Positions 1 to 11,681 are shown, counted from the first letter of the stretch. The stretch: DNA of 64,000 nt from Blumeriella jaapii (GCA_009599575.1 VWND01000009.1:1-64000), one strand, 5' to 3'. Numbers and translations: made by a program. Notes: a model not told the origin generated them from the letters alone.

Positions 1-3000
1 AAAAACTATTTCGAATAATTTTTTTTTTTATATTTTGTAAAAATAAATCAAGATTCGCAAATTCAATACAATCGCGAGTATAATGATTACTAATATTTTG
101 CGTATAAATAAAATAATAATACGTGCAAAAATTATTATTTTTAAAACTTTGCGATAAAACTCAAATTAAATTATTTTTTGCGTTTTCGACTTTTTTTGTA
201 ATTGTATTAATAATTTGCGCTTGTTTTTCGTAAATATTATTACGATTTATACAAAAATCGCAATTTGCACTAGTTTTAAAACACTGATCTAAAATAATAT
301 TATTTAAATATAAAAAAATTAATCGTTTACGACAGACTACTTCGCGTAAATAACTTTTAATTAATTTTTTATTTAACGAATCGTTTTCGATTTCTTTTTC
401 AAAACCTAAATTATAAAAAAACATCGATATAACTTCGTTTTTATCGCGGCCGGCCCGACTAGAACCTTGTAAAAAACCGTTAAATTCGAAAGCTAATTTA
501 TAATAAATAGTAGCACGTATATTAGAATAATCAAAGCCTTTTTGCAAACCGCTAATACAAACTAAAATATTATAAAAAGTTGTATAATCGGTAGTAAAAC
601 TTTTTAAAACCGATTTCTTTTCATTTTTTGATAATTTAAACGTATATTTCGCGCAATTTAAAAATTCAGATAATTTATCGACAAGCGTAATTGTAGGACA
701 AAATATTATTATTTTATTTAAATATAATTTAAAATTCGATTTTAATTCAAAACAATATTCTTCGATTTTTTTGAATTTATTTTGCATACTTTTAGATTTA
801 AAACTTAAAGTTCGATATAATATATTATTACGTAAACAATCGGCCCGTATTTTAGCAAAAGTTTGTAAATTTAATTTATTAATCAATTGATTTTTTTGAT
901 TTACGAATAATATATCAGTTAAAAATACTATTTGAATTTTCAAATTAAGAATTTTTTTAAATTAATACATTATAAAACGATAATTAGCCGCAGTTATTAG
1001 CAAATAACATTCGTCTAATATAATTCTATCAATTTTTCCTTTATCAATTTTATTTATTAATAAATTAATAAATATATCGTTTTTCAAAGTTTTAATAAAA
1101 ATAAAAGTTATAGTTTTAAATTTAAAATTATCTTCGTAATTACTAACAGGAATTCCAAATTCATTTGCACGTTTAAATAAATCGCTTTTTAAATCAATTA
1201 ACGGTACGATAATAATAATAATTTTGGCGTTAAATAAAGCAGCGCATAATAAATAAATTAATAATTTACTATTACTAGTAGGTAATATTTCTAATATATA
1301 AAACACTTTTAATAAAATACTTTTTAATAAAGTTTTTTATTTAGAAATAATAAAATCGATTTCAGAATTATTTAAAAATTCGCGTAATAATAATAATAAC
1401 GTATTATCTCCGATAAGCATAATAAATAAATAATTTAAATTTATAAGCTTAATTTTTTTATTAATTAAATTATATTCGAAAAACGCTTGTTTATTATGTT
1501 TTTTAGCTTTTGAATATTATTTAATAAAAGCTTTTAATAACGTAATGCAAAAGTCAAAGATTCAGTTTTGTTTTTATTAATTTTAATTTTATTAATAATA
1601 TCGAGATTATTTAAAAATAAATTATTAATAATTTTTTTATTATTTAAGCCGAAAAAATCAAAATAACGAAGGCAAAATTGTAAATACTTTAATTGCAAAT
1701 CGCTTCGCGTATTTTCGAAAGTATTCGAATTACGGCCATAATTTAATTTTTCAGTTATTAACGAATAATTCATTTGATTCGCTTAAAGCTTATTATTCGT
1801 AAAACTATTATTAAAATTAATTAATATAATAAAATTGATATTAAGATTTTCTTTTATAAAATATTTAATAATAGCTATAATAATTTAACGATATTTTTAA
1901 ATAGTTAAAGATTGATCAATTTTTATTAAACAAAATGATTTTAAATAATTAGAAATATCGGCCGATTTTAAAAATCTTTTATTTGTATAAAAAAAATAAG
2001 CATTAACTGTTTTATATTAATTATTATTCGCCGAAATACTAATATTTAATATTTTAATAAATGGTTCTATTAAAATTATATAATATAATACTAAAATACT
2101 AACTTTTAAAAAAATATATTTTATATTCGAAGCTAGCTTTTCATTAGAATATTGCGATTTAAATTTATTAATATTTATAATAAATAAACCATTTCCAATA
2201 TCAAAAAATAATTCTTTTTTATTTTTACGCGAATTACAATTTCTAAATGAAGTAAGTTCGGTTCCTCGAATAGGTAAACTATAATTTAAATAAAAATCAA
2301 TCAAAAATAACTTTTTTAAATTGAAATTTAATTTTAAATAAGCTTTAATTGCTTAGGGTTTAATTTGTAATTTTTAATTCGAAAAATTATAAAAACGAAT
2401 TCGTAATTCTGACGATTTAATAATTTTATTAAATAACCATTTATCGTTTGCTTTTTTATTAGGATGTAAATTTTTAAAAGATAAAAAAGGCGTCGTATTA
2501 TTACGATTTTCGTATTTTGCAAAATCATTTAACGTAATATAACTATATTCGCTTTCTGAAATATTAAAAAGAAAATCGTTTTTTTTTAATATTTGCTCGG
2601 TTTTTTAAAATTAATTTTTTAAATACAAATCGCAAATTGTTAATACTTAAAACAACGTTTTTATAACTAACTGTATTTTCAGTCAAATTATGAATTGTAA
2701 TATTGCTATTGCTTGAAAGATTTTTATTTACAATAAAACAAAACGATCGGTATAATAGCAATTCGCTTAATGCAATATTCGAATTATTTTTAAAAAAATT
2801 ATTTATTAATTTAATTAAAATATTATTTAAATTACTTTGAGAATTACAAACAAAAATATTTATAGCTTTATTTAAAAATATTAATTGCGAGCAATATATA
2901 AATTTAAAATAATAGCCAGATAAATTTAGAATATTTCGTAAAGTAAAATTAAATCTTAAACTTTTAATTACAAAATAAGCGTTAATAAAACTTTCGAATA

Positions 3001-4536
3001 TATTTAAATTTTGTTTTTAAATTAAAATTTCAAAAATAATATTATTTAATAATTTTTGAAATTCGATTAACAAAAAATTACGATCAGTTTCAGAATTTTT
3101 ATATTTTTTTAAAAATGAAATATAAGAATTTTGCTTTGTATCTACGTTTAATAATCTTCCAAAAAACTAAGAATTATTCGAAGTATTGCTATTATTACTA
3201 ATATTACTTAAATTGCTATTATCCGATAATATAAATTTATTGCTTATAAAATTATCGAATTTAATTTCAGAATTATTACTCGATAAATCGTCGATTAAAA
3301 TTCGATTATTATAAACTTTATTTATATTTCGATTAATAGTTTTTATGAAATTTTTCGATAAAACTTCAATTTTTGAATCGTTTATATAATTAATCGCTTA
3401 TAATAATAAATCGTTAATTTTTTCTTTTAGTTTTGTATCGATTTTAAAAATCGGTTTATTAGTTTTATATAATTTTAAATTATAACTACGAAAGAAAAAA
3501 GTAATAAAATTATTAAAAAAAGCAAAATAATCGACGCGAGATTTCGATATAAATAATATTTTAAATTCTTTATTATTTATTTTATTAGGCTTAAAATTAT
3601 TTAAAATATTTAAATAACTTTTATTTATCCAAGTAATTTTATCTAAACTTAAATAAAGAATTTCTTAAATATTATCGATTATAAATTTAATTAATTCGTC
3701 GTTTTTATTTTAATTATATAATTCATATAAATCGTATAATTCTTGCGGCTTATAATTTTGAATAAATTCAGCATATCGAGTTTTTGCTTGAAAATTGGTT
3801 AAATTATCGCTAAGATTTATTTTAGACGAATTTAAATTTTCGTAAAATAAAGATTTTTTCAAATTTAATTCTTCGATTAATAAATTTTAAATTATTAACA
3901 AATCAGATGATAAATCTTCTGAAATCTTATTAAAATAAATATTATTTTCGATTTCGTTTACTAAATTATCAATTTGTTTAACTTCGAAATACCATCTATT
4001 TCTTTCAAATGATTAAGTAGTTATAATTAAATAATATTTATTAATATTATTTGCAACAATAATTTCGATTTTATTTGTATAAATTTTTTTAATATGTTTT
4101 TTAATATTTATACGATTTGCTAGAATTAAAAAACAAAAATCGTATTTAAAATTGTTTTGCGATATTTCGAGTTCTGGAAAAGGTTTTAAATCGAATTTTA
4201 ATGAAAAAAGTCGTATTAATTCTAAACTGTTTTTCAAAGATTCGATTTTTAACGATTAATAAATAATTAAGCCTTGTTTAATTAATTTATTTCGATCGTT
4301 TTTGAAATTGAATGGAAATGGTTTTTACGTATATATTATTCAAATTCAGTAATAAATAAATTACAAAATAAACAAAGCAATAATTCAAAATTTATATAAT
4401 AAAATAAAAATTAAAAATCAGGTAAATCTTGAAACGCTTGTTTAGGATTTAAATCGTTAGTAGTACGAAAGTTACTAAAATAATAAATATTAGCGCTGTT
4501 TATCAAAAGGGTGGAAAATACTTGAATGTTTGACAT
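1..4536 (-). pseudogene. Telomere-linked RecQ-type DNA helicase, RIP-decayed, 3' end off the left edge
   Basis: A RecQ-family 3'-5' DNA helicase of the kind fungi carry next to telomeres. Going down the minus strand from a likely ATG at 4536 (protein begins MSNIQVFSTLL), I see a C2H2/OrsD-like cysteine-histidine region (4460-4040; CLFC, then a second finger ending HIKK), a mid region with RGTEL (2304-2017), and a YGRNSNTFE block (1773-1534). The helicase N-lobe follows at 1306-962, with motif I LPTSNSK (normally GGK) and motif II DECY (normally DECH). The C-lobe is at 943-163, with GFDY and SSRAGRDK. A RecQ zinc site of four Cys (residues 204, 221, 228, 231 of that piece) has CX16CX6CX2C spacing. 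Several frame changes and many stops at Gln/Trp sites show it is dead. Similarity continues past 161 to the edge. Domain reading is from motif memory, not a search. Confidence -1.
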
Positions 4537-4601
4537 ATCGAATTTTTTTAAAAAAAATCGTATAATCGAAGAAATTCGAAGAAAATAAAAATAAGTTTTT
4601 T

Positions 4602-4789
4602 TAGAGGTTTTTTTGAAGTTTTTAAAGTTTTTGAAGTTTTTGAAGTTTTGGGAGTTTTGGGAGTTTTGGAAGTTTTGGTAGTTTTGGTAGTTTTGGGGGT
4701 TTTGGAGGTTTTGGAGGTTTTGGTGGTTTTGGGGGTTTTGAGGGGGGGTTTTGGGAGTTTTGATAATTTGGGTGGTGTGTGTGGTTTTG
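4602..4789 (+). repeat. G-rich 9-bp minisatellite (GTTTTGGNN)n
   Basis: About a dozen tandem 9-bp units of the form GTTTTGGGA, with variants GGTA, GGAG and GGGG, grading into A-rich degenerate units at the left end. All G-runs are on the plus strand. It lies about 65 bp upstream of the likely helicase start codon at 4536, so it is in or near that gene's promoter. The regular G-runs could form G-quadruplexes; that is inference. Confidence -1.
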
Positions 4790-4834
4790 AAAAATTTTCA
4801 AAACTTTAATTAATTAAAGTTTTCGCGTAGCCTA

Positions 4835-4940
4835 TAGCAACGATAATTTTAATTAAATAAATTATTCGAAAACTTTAATTAAATAAATTATTCGAAAACT
4901 TTAATTAATTAAATTATTCGAAAACTTTAATTAATTAAAT
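4835..4940. repeat. 26-bp AT-rich tandem repeat
   Basis: Three to four copies of a 26-bp unit built on ATTATTCGAAAACTTTAATT. Starts at 4861, 4887 and 4913 give an exact 26-bp period. No coding potential seen. Confidence -1.
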
Positions 4941-4944
4941 TAAA

Positions 4945-5240
4945 TTACAAAAAAGACATTTACAGCAAAGGGCAGATTGATACACCGACTTATACTTATT
5001 CACCATATATACAAAACCCCGTGGGACAATTTACGGGCCGGAGCTATAAAATTTGCATGCAACTAGGTTCTATAAATAAAGTGGCGGAGCATTAAGGCAG
5101 AACGCCTGGCAACCCTTTTCCCGTGGCTTTACGGGTTCTCAATAGGGTAACGAAGGAATTGAACTTATAAAAACTATTAACCATTATACCATAAGTGCTT
5201 TAGGACTTTTGTCCCGAAAGCATACGAACGATTAGGTTAT
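4945..5240. other. Less AT-rich unique patch with small hairpins
   Basis: This stretch is clearly richer in G+C than its surroundings and lacks the RIP look. It contains two similar CCCGT...ACGGG stem candidates (near 5014-5038 and 5121-5137) and a GGAC...GTCC stem near 5203. I find no ORF or tRNA-like cloverleaf that I would defend. It may be a remnant of unique subtelomeric DNA or part of a longer satellite. Confidence -1.
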
Positions 5241-5340
5241 ATAAAATATATAATTTTTTAAAGTTTATTTTGTGCGTATATGGGATTAGGCGAATATGGG
5301 TTTAAGCGAAAGTTAAATTTTGCGACCGTGCACGATTTTC

Positions 5341-7622
5341 TGAACGTTTGCATTGCGATTAATAATAAATCGAATTGTATAAAATAAAAAAATTAAATAA
5401 GTTTTAATATTAATAACCCAAATATAAAAAGAATTATACGATTCTATTAAAAAATGGGCTGGTATTTTACTAGTAAATACGAATACCGCAGGCTGTAGCA
5501 TTAGGCTTTGGAGCCAAGCTATTCTTGGTCCGTGCGTCAGTTCGTAAAACGCTTGCATTGCGATTAATAATAAATCGAATTATATAAAATAAAAAGAATT
5601 AAATAAGTTTTAATATTAATAACCCAAATATAAAAAGAATTGAACGATTCTATTAAGAAATGGGCTGGTGTTTTACTAGTAAATACGAATACCGCAGGCT
5701 GTAGAATTAGGCTTTGGAGCCAAGCTATTCTTGGTCCGTGCGTCAGTTCGTAAAACGCTTGCATTGCGATTAATAATAAATCGAATTTTATAAAATAAAA
5801 AGAATTAAAAAAGTTTTAATATTAATAACCCAAATATAAAAAGAATTGAACGATTCTATTAAGAAATGGGCTGGTGTTTTACTAGTAAATACGAATACCG
5901 CAGGCTGTAGAATTAGGCTTTGGAGCCAAGCTTTTTATGGCCCGTGCGTCAGTTCGAAAAACGCTTGCATTGCGATTAATAATAAATCGAATTGTATGAA
6001 ATAAGACGAATTAAATAAGTTTTAATATTAATAACCCAAATATAAAAAGAATTGAACGATTCTATTAAGAAATGGGCTGGTGTTTTACTAATAAATACGA
6101 ATACCGCAGGCTATAGAATTAGGCTTTGAAGCCAAGTTATTCTTGGTCCGTGCGTTAATTCGTAGAACGTTTGCATTGCGATTAGTAATAGATCGAATTG
6201 TACAAAAAATAAAACGAATTAAATAAGTTTTAATATTAATAACCCAAATATAAAAAGAATTAAACGATTTTATTAAGAAATGGGCTGGTGTTTTACTAGT
6301 AAAATACGAATACCGCAGGCTATAGAATTAGGCTTTGGAGCCAAGTTATTCTTGGTCCGTGCTTCAATTCGTAGAACGTTTGCATTGCGATTAGTAATAA
6401 ATCGAATTGTATGAAATAAAAAGAATTAAATAAGTTTTAATATTAATAACCCAAATATAAAAAGAAATTAAACGATTTTATTAAGAAATGGGCTGGTGTT
6501 TTACTAGTAAATACGAATACCGCAGGCTGTAGAATTAGGCTTTGGAGCCAAGCTTTTTATGGCCCGTGCGTCAGTTCGAAGAACGCTTGCATTGCGATTA
6601 ATAATAAATCGAATTGTATGAAATAAGACGAATTAAATAAGTTTTAATATTAATAACCCAAATATAAAAAGAATTGAACGATTTTATTAAGAAATGGGCT
6701 GGTGTTTTACTAATAAATACGAATACCGCAGGCTATAGAATTAGGCTTTGAAGCCAAGTTATTCTTGGTCCGTGCGTTAATTCGTAGAACGTTTGCATTG
6801 CGATTAGTAATAGATCGAATTGTACAAAATAAAAAGAATTAAATAAGTTTTAATATTAATAACCCAAATATAAAAAGAATTAAACGATTCTATTAAGAAA
6901 TGGGCTGGTGTTTTACTAGTAAATACGAATACCGCAGGCTGTAGAATTAGGCTTTGGAGCCAAGTTATTCTTGGTCCGTGCTTTAATTCGTAAAACGTTT
7001 GCATTGCGATTAGTAATAGATCGAATTGTATAAAATAAAACGAATTAAATAAATTTTAATATTAATAACCCAAATATAAAAAGAAATTAAACGATTCTAT
7101 TAAGAAATGGGCTGGTGTTTTACTGGTAAATACGAATACCGCAGGCTATAGAATTAGGCTTTGAAGCCAAGTTATTCTTGGTCCGTGCTTTTAATTCGTA
7201 AAACGTTTGCATTGCGATTAATAATAAATGGAATTGTACAAAATAAAAAGAATTAAATAAGTTTTAATATTAATAACCCAAATATAAAAAGAATTGAACG
7301 ATTCTATTAAAAAATGGGCTGGTGTTTTACTAGTAAATACGAATACCGCAGGCTGTAGAATTAGGCTTTGGAGCCAAGTTATTCTTGGTCCGTGCTTTAA
7401 TTCGTAAACGTTTGCATTTTGCATTGCGATTAGTAATAGATCGAATTGTATAAAAATAAAACGAATTAAATAAGTTTTAATATTAATAACCCAAATATAA
7501 AAAGAATTAAAAACGATTCTATTAAGAAATGGGCTGGTGTTTTACTAGTAAATACGAATACCGCAGGCTGTAGAATTAGGCTTTGGAGCCAAGTTATTTT
7601 TGGTCCGTGCGTTAATTCGTAG
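5341..7622. repeat. 206-bp satellite array, 11 units
   Basis: Eleven head-to-tail units, anchored on the shared GGGCTGGT motif at 5456, 5662, 5868, 6074, 6282, 6489, 6696, 6902, 7108, 7316 and 7531 (spacing 206-215 bp). Each unit has an AT-rich half and a conserved, more GC-rich half containing GCAGGCTGTAGAATTAGGC and GGAGCCAAG. Sharing of variants between units 3 and 6 and between units 4 and 7 indicates a three-unit higher-order period of ~621 bp. Short minus-strand ORFs of 66-81 codons recur only because the unit lacks stops in one frame. They are not genes. Confidence -1.
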
Positions 7623-8695
7623 AGACTTAAATAACGTTATTATTAATTAATAATATTTATAAGCTTTTGCGTATAAAATATTAATAATTTGTAAGCTAAA
7701 TACGAATTTAATTTTATTTTTAAAATCGAAAAATTCTTGCGAAAAAAACCGATTTAGTGACCAAAAAAAGTCGGGTACCAGGGTCTGCCAAGATTAGGGT
7801 TAGAAGGGGGGGTTATTACAACTTTTAAATTTATTAATCGTATTTATAAGCTTTTGCGCATAAAAGATTAATAATTAATAAGTTGAATACAAATATAAAT
7901 TTATTTTTAAAATCGAATAATTTTTGCGAAAATAAAAAAAACCGACCTGGTGACCAAAGAAAGTCGGTTACCAGGGTCTGCCAAGATTAGGGTTAGAGGG
8001 GGGGGTTATTACAACTTTTTAATTTATTAATCGTATTTATAAGCTTTTGCGCATAAAAGATTAATAATTAATAAGTTGAATACAAATATAATTTTATTTT
8101 TCAAATCGAATAATTTTTGAAAAAAACCGACCTGGTGACCAAAGAAAGTCGGTTACCAGGGTCTGCCAAGATTAGGGTTAGAGGGGGGGGGGGGGGTTAT
8201 TACAACTTTTTAATTTATTAATCGTATTTATAAGCTTTTGCGTACAAAAGATTAATAATTAATAAGTTGAATACAAATATAATTTTATTTTTAAAATCGA
8301 ATAATTTTTGCGAAAAAAAACCGACCTGGTGACCAAAGAAGTTGGTTACCAGGGTCTGCCAAGATTAGGGTTAGAAGGGGGGGGTTATTACAACTTTTTA
8401 ATTTATTAATCGTATTTATAAGCCTTTGCGTACAAAAGATTAATAATTAATAAGTTGAATACAAATATAATTTTATTTTTAAAATCGAATAATTTTTGCG
8501 AAAAAACCGACCTGGTGACCAAAGAAGTTGGTTACCAGGGTCTGCCAAGATTAGGGTTAGAGGGGGGGGTTATTACAACTTTTTAATTTATTAATCGTAT
8601 TTATAAGCTTTTGCGTACAAAAGATAATTAATTAATAAGCTGAATACGAATATAATTTTATTTTTCAAATCGAATAATTTTTGCGAAAAAACCGA

Positions 8696-8725
8696 CCTGG
8701 TGACCAAAGAAAGTTGGTCACCAGG
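8696..8725. repeat. 12-bp inverted repeat with AGAAAG loop
   Basis: Perfect arms CCTGGTGACCAA (8696-8707) and TTGGTCACCAGG (8714-8725) flank a 6-base spacer AGAAAG. The same structure recurs at 11640-11669, and with the spacer reversed at 11013-11042. Internal satellite units carry a mutated form in which the right arm reads GGTTACCAG. Confidence -1.
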
Positions 8726-8737
8726 GTCTGCCAAGAC

Positions 8738-8759
8738 TGGTCACCAACGTTGGTGACCA
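8738..8759. repeat. Perfect 22-bp palindrome in the terminal satellite unit
   Basis: Two 11-base arms with no spacer; the left arm is TGGTCACCAAC. Identical copies occur at 11055-11076 and 11682-11703, always followed by ACCAAAATTCTCTCGC. Confidence -1.
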
Positions 8760-8787
8760 CCAAAATTCTCTCGCTTATAATATTAGT

Positions 8788-9295
8788 TTTAATATTAATT
8801 TTTAAAAATAAATAAATTTATAAAATTTTATTAAAAAATAGGCTGGTATTTTATTAGTAAATACGAATACCGCAAGCTGTAAAATTAAGCTATAAAGCCG
8901 AGTTATTATTAATTTTTTTTTTTGATTTTACGAACGCTTATTTTACGATTAATATTTAATCGAATTATATATATATATTATTAGTATATAATTTCGAAAA
9001 GATTTATTATAATTTAAAATTTAACAAAAAATATATATTATAAACGAATTGAAATTTTATATTTTTTGAATTTGATTTTTCATAATCGATTAATTATTAA
9101 TAAATAAATGGCTATATCGATTTTTTCGAAATTTATATTATAAATTAAAAAGTGGCAGCTTCGATTAATTCGAAAATTAAGCTAAAAGAAAGGGGGGGGG
9201 CAGCATCGAATAATTCGAAAAATAAGCTTAAAAAAAAAAAAGGGTTGGCTGCGCCGATTAATCGAGAAATAAGCTGAAAAAAAAAAAGAAGGGAT
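8788..9295. repeat. Degenerate satellite unit, AT-rich filler and a ~47-bp triple repeat
   Basis: 8800-8945 is a decayed single copy of the 206-bp satellite: GGCTGGTATTTTATTAG and the CCGCAAGCTGT block are still readable, with C-to-T and G-to-A changes. 8946-9150 is AT-rich sequence in which I see no feature. 9154-9293 holds three ~47-bp units starting GGCAGCTTCG, GGCAGCATCG and GGCTGCGCCG, each ending in an A- or G-run. Confidence -1.
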
Positions 9296-9530
9296 TTAAA
9301 TAACGTTATTATTAATTAATAATATTTATAAGCTTTTGCGCATAAAATATTAATAATTTGTAAGCTAAATACGAATTTAATTTTATTTTTAAAATCGAAA
9401 AATTCTTGCGAAAAAACCGATTTAATAACCAAAAAAAGTCGGATACCAAAGTTTGCCAAAAATAAGGTTAAAAAAAGGGGTTATTACAACTTTTTAATTT
9501 ATTAATTATATTTATAAGCTTTTACGTATA
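9296..9530. repeat. RIP-mutated copy of the 188-bp unit
   Basis: This aligns to 7623-7860, but the diagnostic sites are converted. GTGACC becomes ATAACC, CCAGGGTCTGCC becomes CCAAAGTTTGCC, and the TTAGGGTTAG motif is degraded to ATAAGGTTAA. It stops abruptly at the interstitial telomere repeat. Confidence -1.
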
Positions 9531-9554
9531 AGGGTTAGGGTTAGGGTTAGGGGT
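9531..9554 (+). repeat. Interstitial telomeric repeat
   Basis: AGGG followed by two perfect TTAGGG units and a TTAGGGG variant, G-rich strand on plus. It sits exactly at the join between a truncated 188-bp unit on the left and a 206-bp unit entered mid-unit on the right, as expected for a healed or fused chromosome end. Confidence -1.
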
Positions 9555-9949
9555 TAATAATAAATCGAATTGTATGAAATAAGACGAATTAAATAAGTTT
9601 TAATATTAATAACCCAAATATAAAAAGAATTGAACGATTCTATTAAGAAATGGGCTGGTGTTTTACTAGTAAATACGAATACCGCAGGCTGTAGAATTAG
9701 GCTTTGGAGCCAAGTTATTCTTGGTCCGTGCTTTAATTCGTAGAACGTTTGCATTGCGATTAGTAATAGATCGAATTGTACAAAATAAAAAGAATTAAAT
9801 AAGTTTTAATATTAATAACCCAAATATAAAAAGAATTGAACGATTCTATTAAGAAATGGGCTGGTGTTTTACTAGTAAATACGAATACCGCAGGCTGTAG
9901 AATTAGGCTTTGGAGCCAAGTTATTTTTGGTCCGTGCGTTAATTCGTAG
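9555..9949. repeat. 206-bp satellite, two further units
   Basis: Two units with anchors at 9652 and 9858, the first starting mid-unit at the telomere repeat. They end with the same TTCGTAGAGACTTAAATAACG boundary (in two halves: TTCGTAGAGAC, TTAAATAACG) as the first array at 7622, so the two satellites are joined at the same point in both arrays. Confidence -1.
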
Positions 9950-11012
9950 AGACTTAAATAACGTTATTATTAATTAATAATATTTATAAGCTTTTGCCTA
10001 TAAAATATTAATAATTTGTAAGCTAAATACGAATTTAATTTTATTTTTAAAATCGAAAAATTCTTGCGAAAAAACCGATTTAGTGACCAAAAAAAGTCGG
10101 GTACCAGGGTCTGCCAAGATTAGGGTTAGAAGGGGGGGTTATTACAACTTTTTAATTTATTAATCGTATTTATAAGCTTTTGCGCATAAAAGATTAATAA
10201 TTAATAAGTTAAATACAAATATAAATTTATTTTTAAAATCGAATAATTTTTGCGAAAAAACCGACCTGGTGACCAAAGAAAGTCGGTTACCAGGGTCTGC
10301 CAAGATTAGGGTTAGAAGGGGGGGTTATTACAACTTTTTAATTTATTAATCGTATTTATAAGCTTTTGCGTATAAAAGATTAATAATTAATAAGTTGAAT
10401 ACAAATATAATTTTATTTTTAAAATCGAATAATTTTTGCGAAAAAACCGACCTGGTGACCAAAGAAAGTCGGTTACCAGGGTCTGCCAAGATTAGGGTTA
10501 GAAGGGGGGGTTATTACAACTTTTTTAATTTATTAATCGTATTTATAAGCTTTTTTGCGTATAAAAGATTAATAATTAATAAGTTGAATACAAATATAAA
10601 TTTATTTTTAAAATCGAATAATTTTTGCGAAAAAACCGACCTGGTGACCAAAGAAAGTCGGTTACCAGGGTCTGCCAAGATTAGGGTTAGAGGGGGGGGT
10701 TATTACAACTTTTTAATTTATTAATCGTATTTATAAGCTTTTGCGTACAAAAGATTATTAATTAGTAAGCTGAATACGAATATAATTTTATTTTTCAAAT
10801 CGAATAATTTTTGCGAAAAAACCGACCTGGTGACCAAAGAAAGTCGGTTACCAGGGTCTGCCAAGATTAGGGTTAGAGGGGGGGGTTATTACAACTTTTT
10901 AATTTATTAATCGTATTTATAAGCTTTTGCGTACAAAAGATAATTAATTAATAAGCTGAATACGAATATAATTTTATTTTTCAAATCGAATAATTTTTGC
11001 GAAAAAAACCGA

Positions 11013-11042
11013 CCTGGTGACCAACTTTCTTTGGTCACCAGG
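11013..11042. repeat. 12-bp inverted repeat with flipped spacer
   Basis: The arms are identical to 8696-8725, but the six-base spacer is CTTTCT, the exact reverse complement of AGAAAG. The spacer has therefore been inverted between the arms in this copy. Confidence -1.
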
Positions 11043-11054
11043 GTCTGCCAAGAC

Positions 11055-11076
11055 TGGTCACCAACGTTGGTGACCA
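11055..11076. repeat. Perfect 22-bp palindrome, second copy
   Basis: Same sequence as 8738-8759, in the terminal-type unit in the middle of the second array. Confidence -1.
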
Positions 11077-11681
11077 CCAAAATTCTCTCGCTTATAATAT
11101 TAGGTTACCAGGGTCTGCCAAGATTAGGGTTAGAGGGGGGGGTTATTACAACGTTTTAATTTATTAATCGTATTTATAAGCTTTTGCGTATAAAAGATTA
11201 ATAATTAATAAGTTGAATACAAATATAATTTTATTTTTAAAATCGAATAATTTTTGCGAAAAAACCGACCTGGTGACCAAAGAAAGTCGGTTACCAGGGT
11301 CTGCCAAGATTAGGGTTAGAGGGGGGGTTATTACAACTTTTTAATTTATTAATCGTATTTATAAGCTTTTGCGTACAAAAGATTAATAATTAATAAGCTG
11401 AATACAAATATAATTTTATTTTTAAAATCGAATAATTTTTTGCGAAAAAAACCGACCTGGTGACCAAAGAAAATTGGTTACCAGGGTCTGCCAAGATTAG
11501 GGTTAGAAGGGGGTAGTAATAACTTTTTAATTAATTAATAGTATTTGTAAGCTTTTGCGTACAAAAGATAATTTATTAATAAGCTGAATACGAATATAAT
11601 TTTATTTTTCAAATCGAATAATTTTTGCGAAAAAACCGACCTGGTGACCAAAGAAAGTTGGTCACCAGGGTCTGCCAAGAC

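Larger units (their letters stand above)
7623..8787. repeat. ~188-bp telomere-motif satellite, first array
   Basis: Tandem units of 185-193 bp, each with TTAGGGTTAG (at 7794, 7987, 8172, 8365 and 8551) followed by a run of 7-14 G, then TTATTACAAC, an AT-rich stretch, and a hairpin region around CTGGTGACC. The array closes with a special terminal unit (8696-8787) in which the TTAGGG part is replaced by a 22-bp palindrome and the sequence ATTCTCTCGCTTATAATATT. All TTAGGG motifs are in the same orientation, G-rich on the plus strand. Confidence -1.

Noticed and set aside
5014..5180. Possible tRNA gene in the GC-richer patch
   Set aside because: Small stems are present but no acceptor/anticodon/T-arm arrangement can be drawn.
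5313..9754. Recurrent 66-81 codon ORFs with LQSLILQPAVFVFTSK
   Set aside because: They are one stop-free frame of the 206-bp satellite and recur with its period. No start or context supports a gene.
10395..10724. 109-codon ORF with two near-identical halves
   Set aside because: Spans two 188-bp satellite units; the internal repeat of the peptide is the satellite itself.
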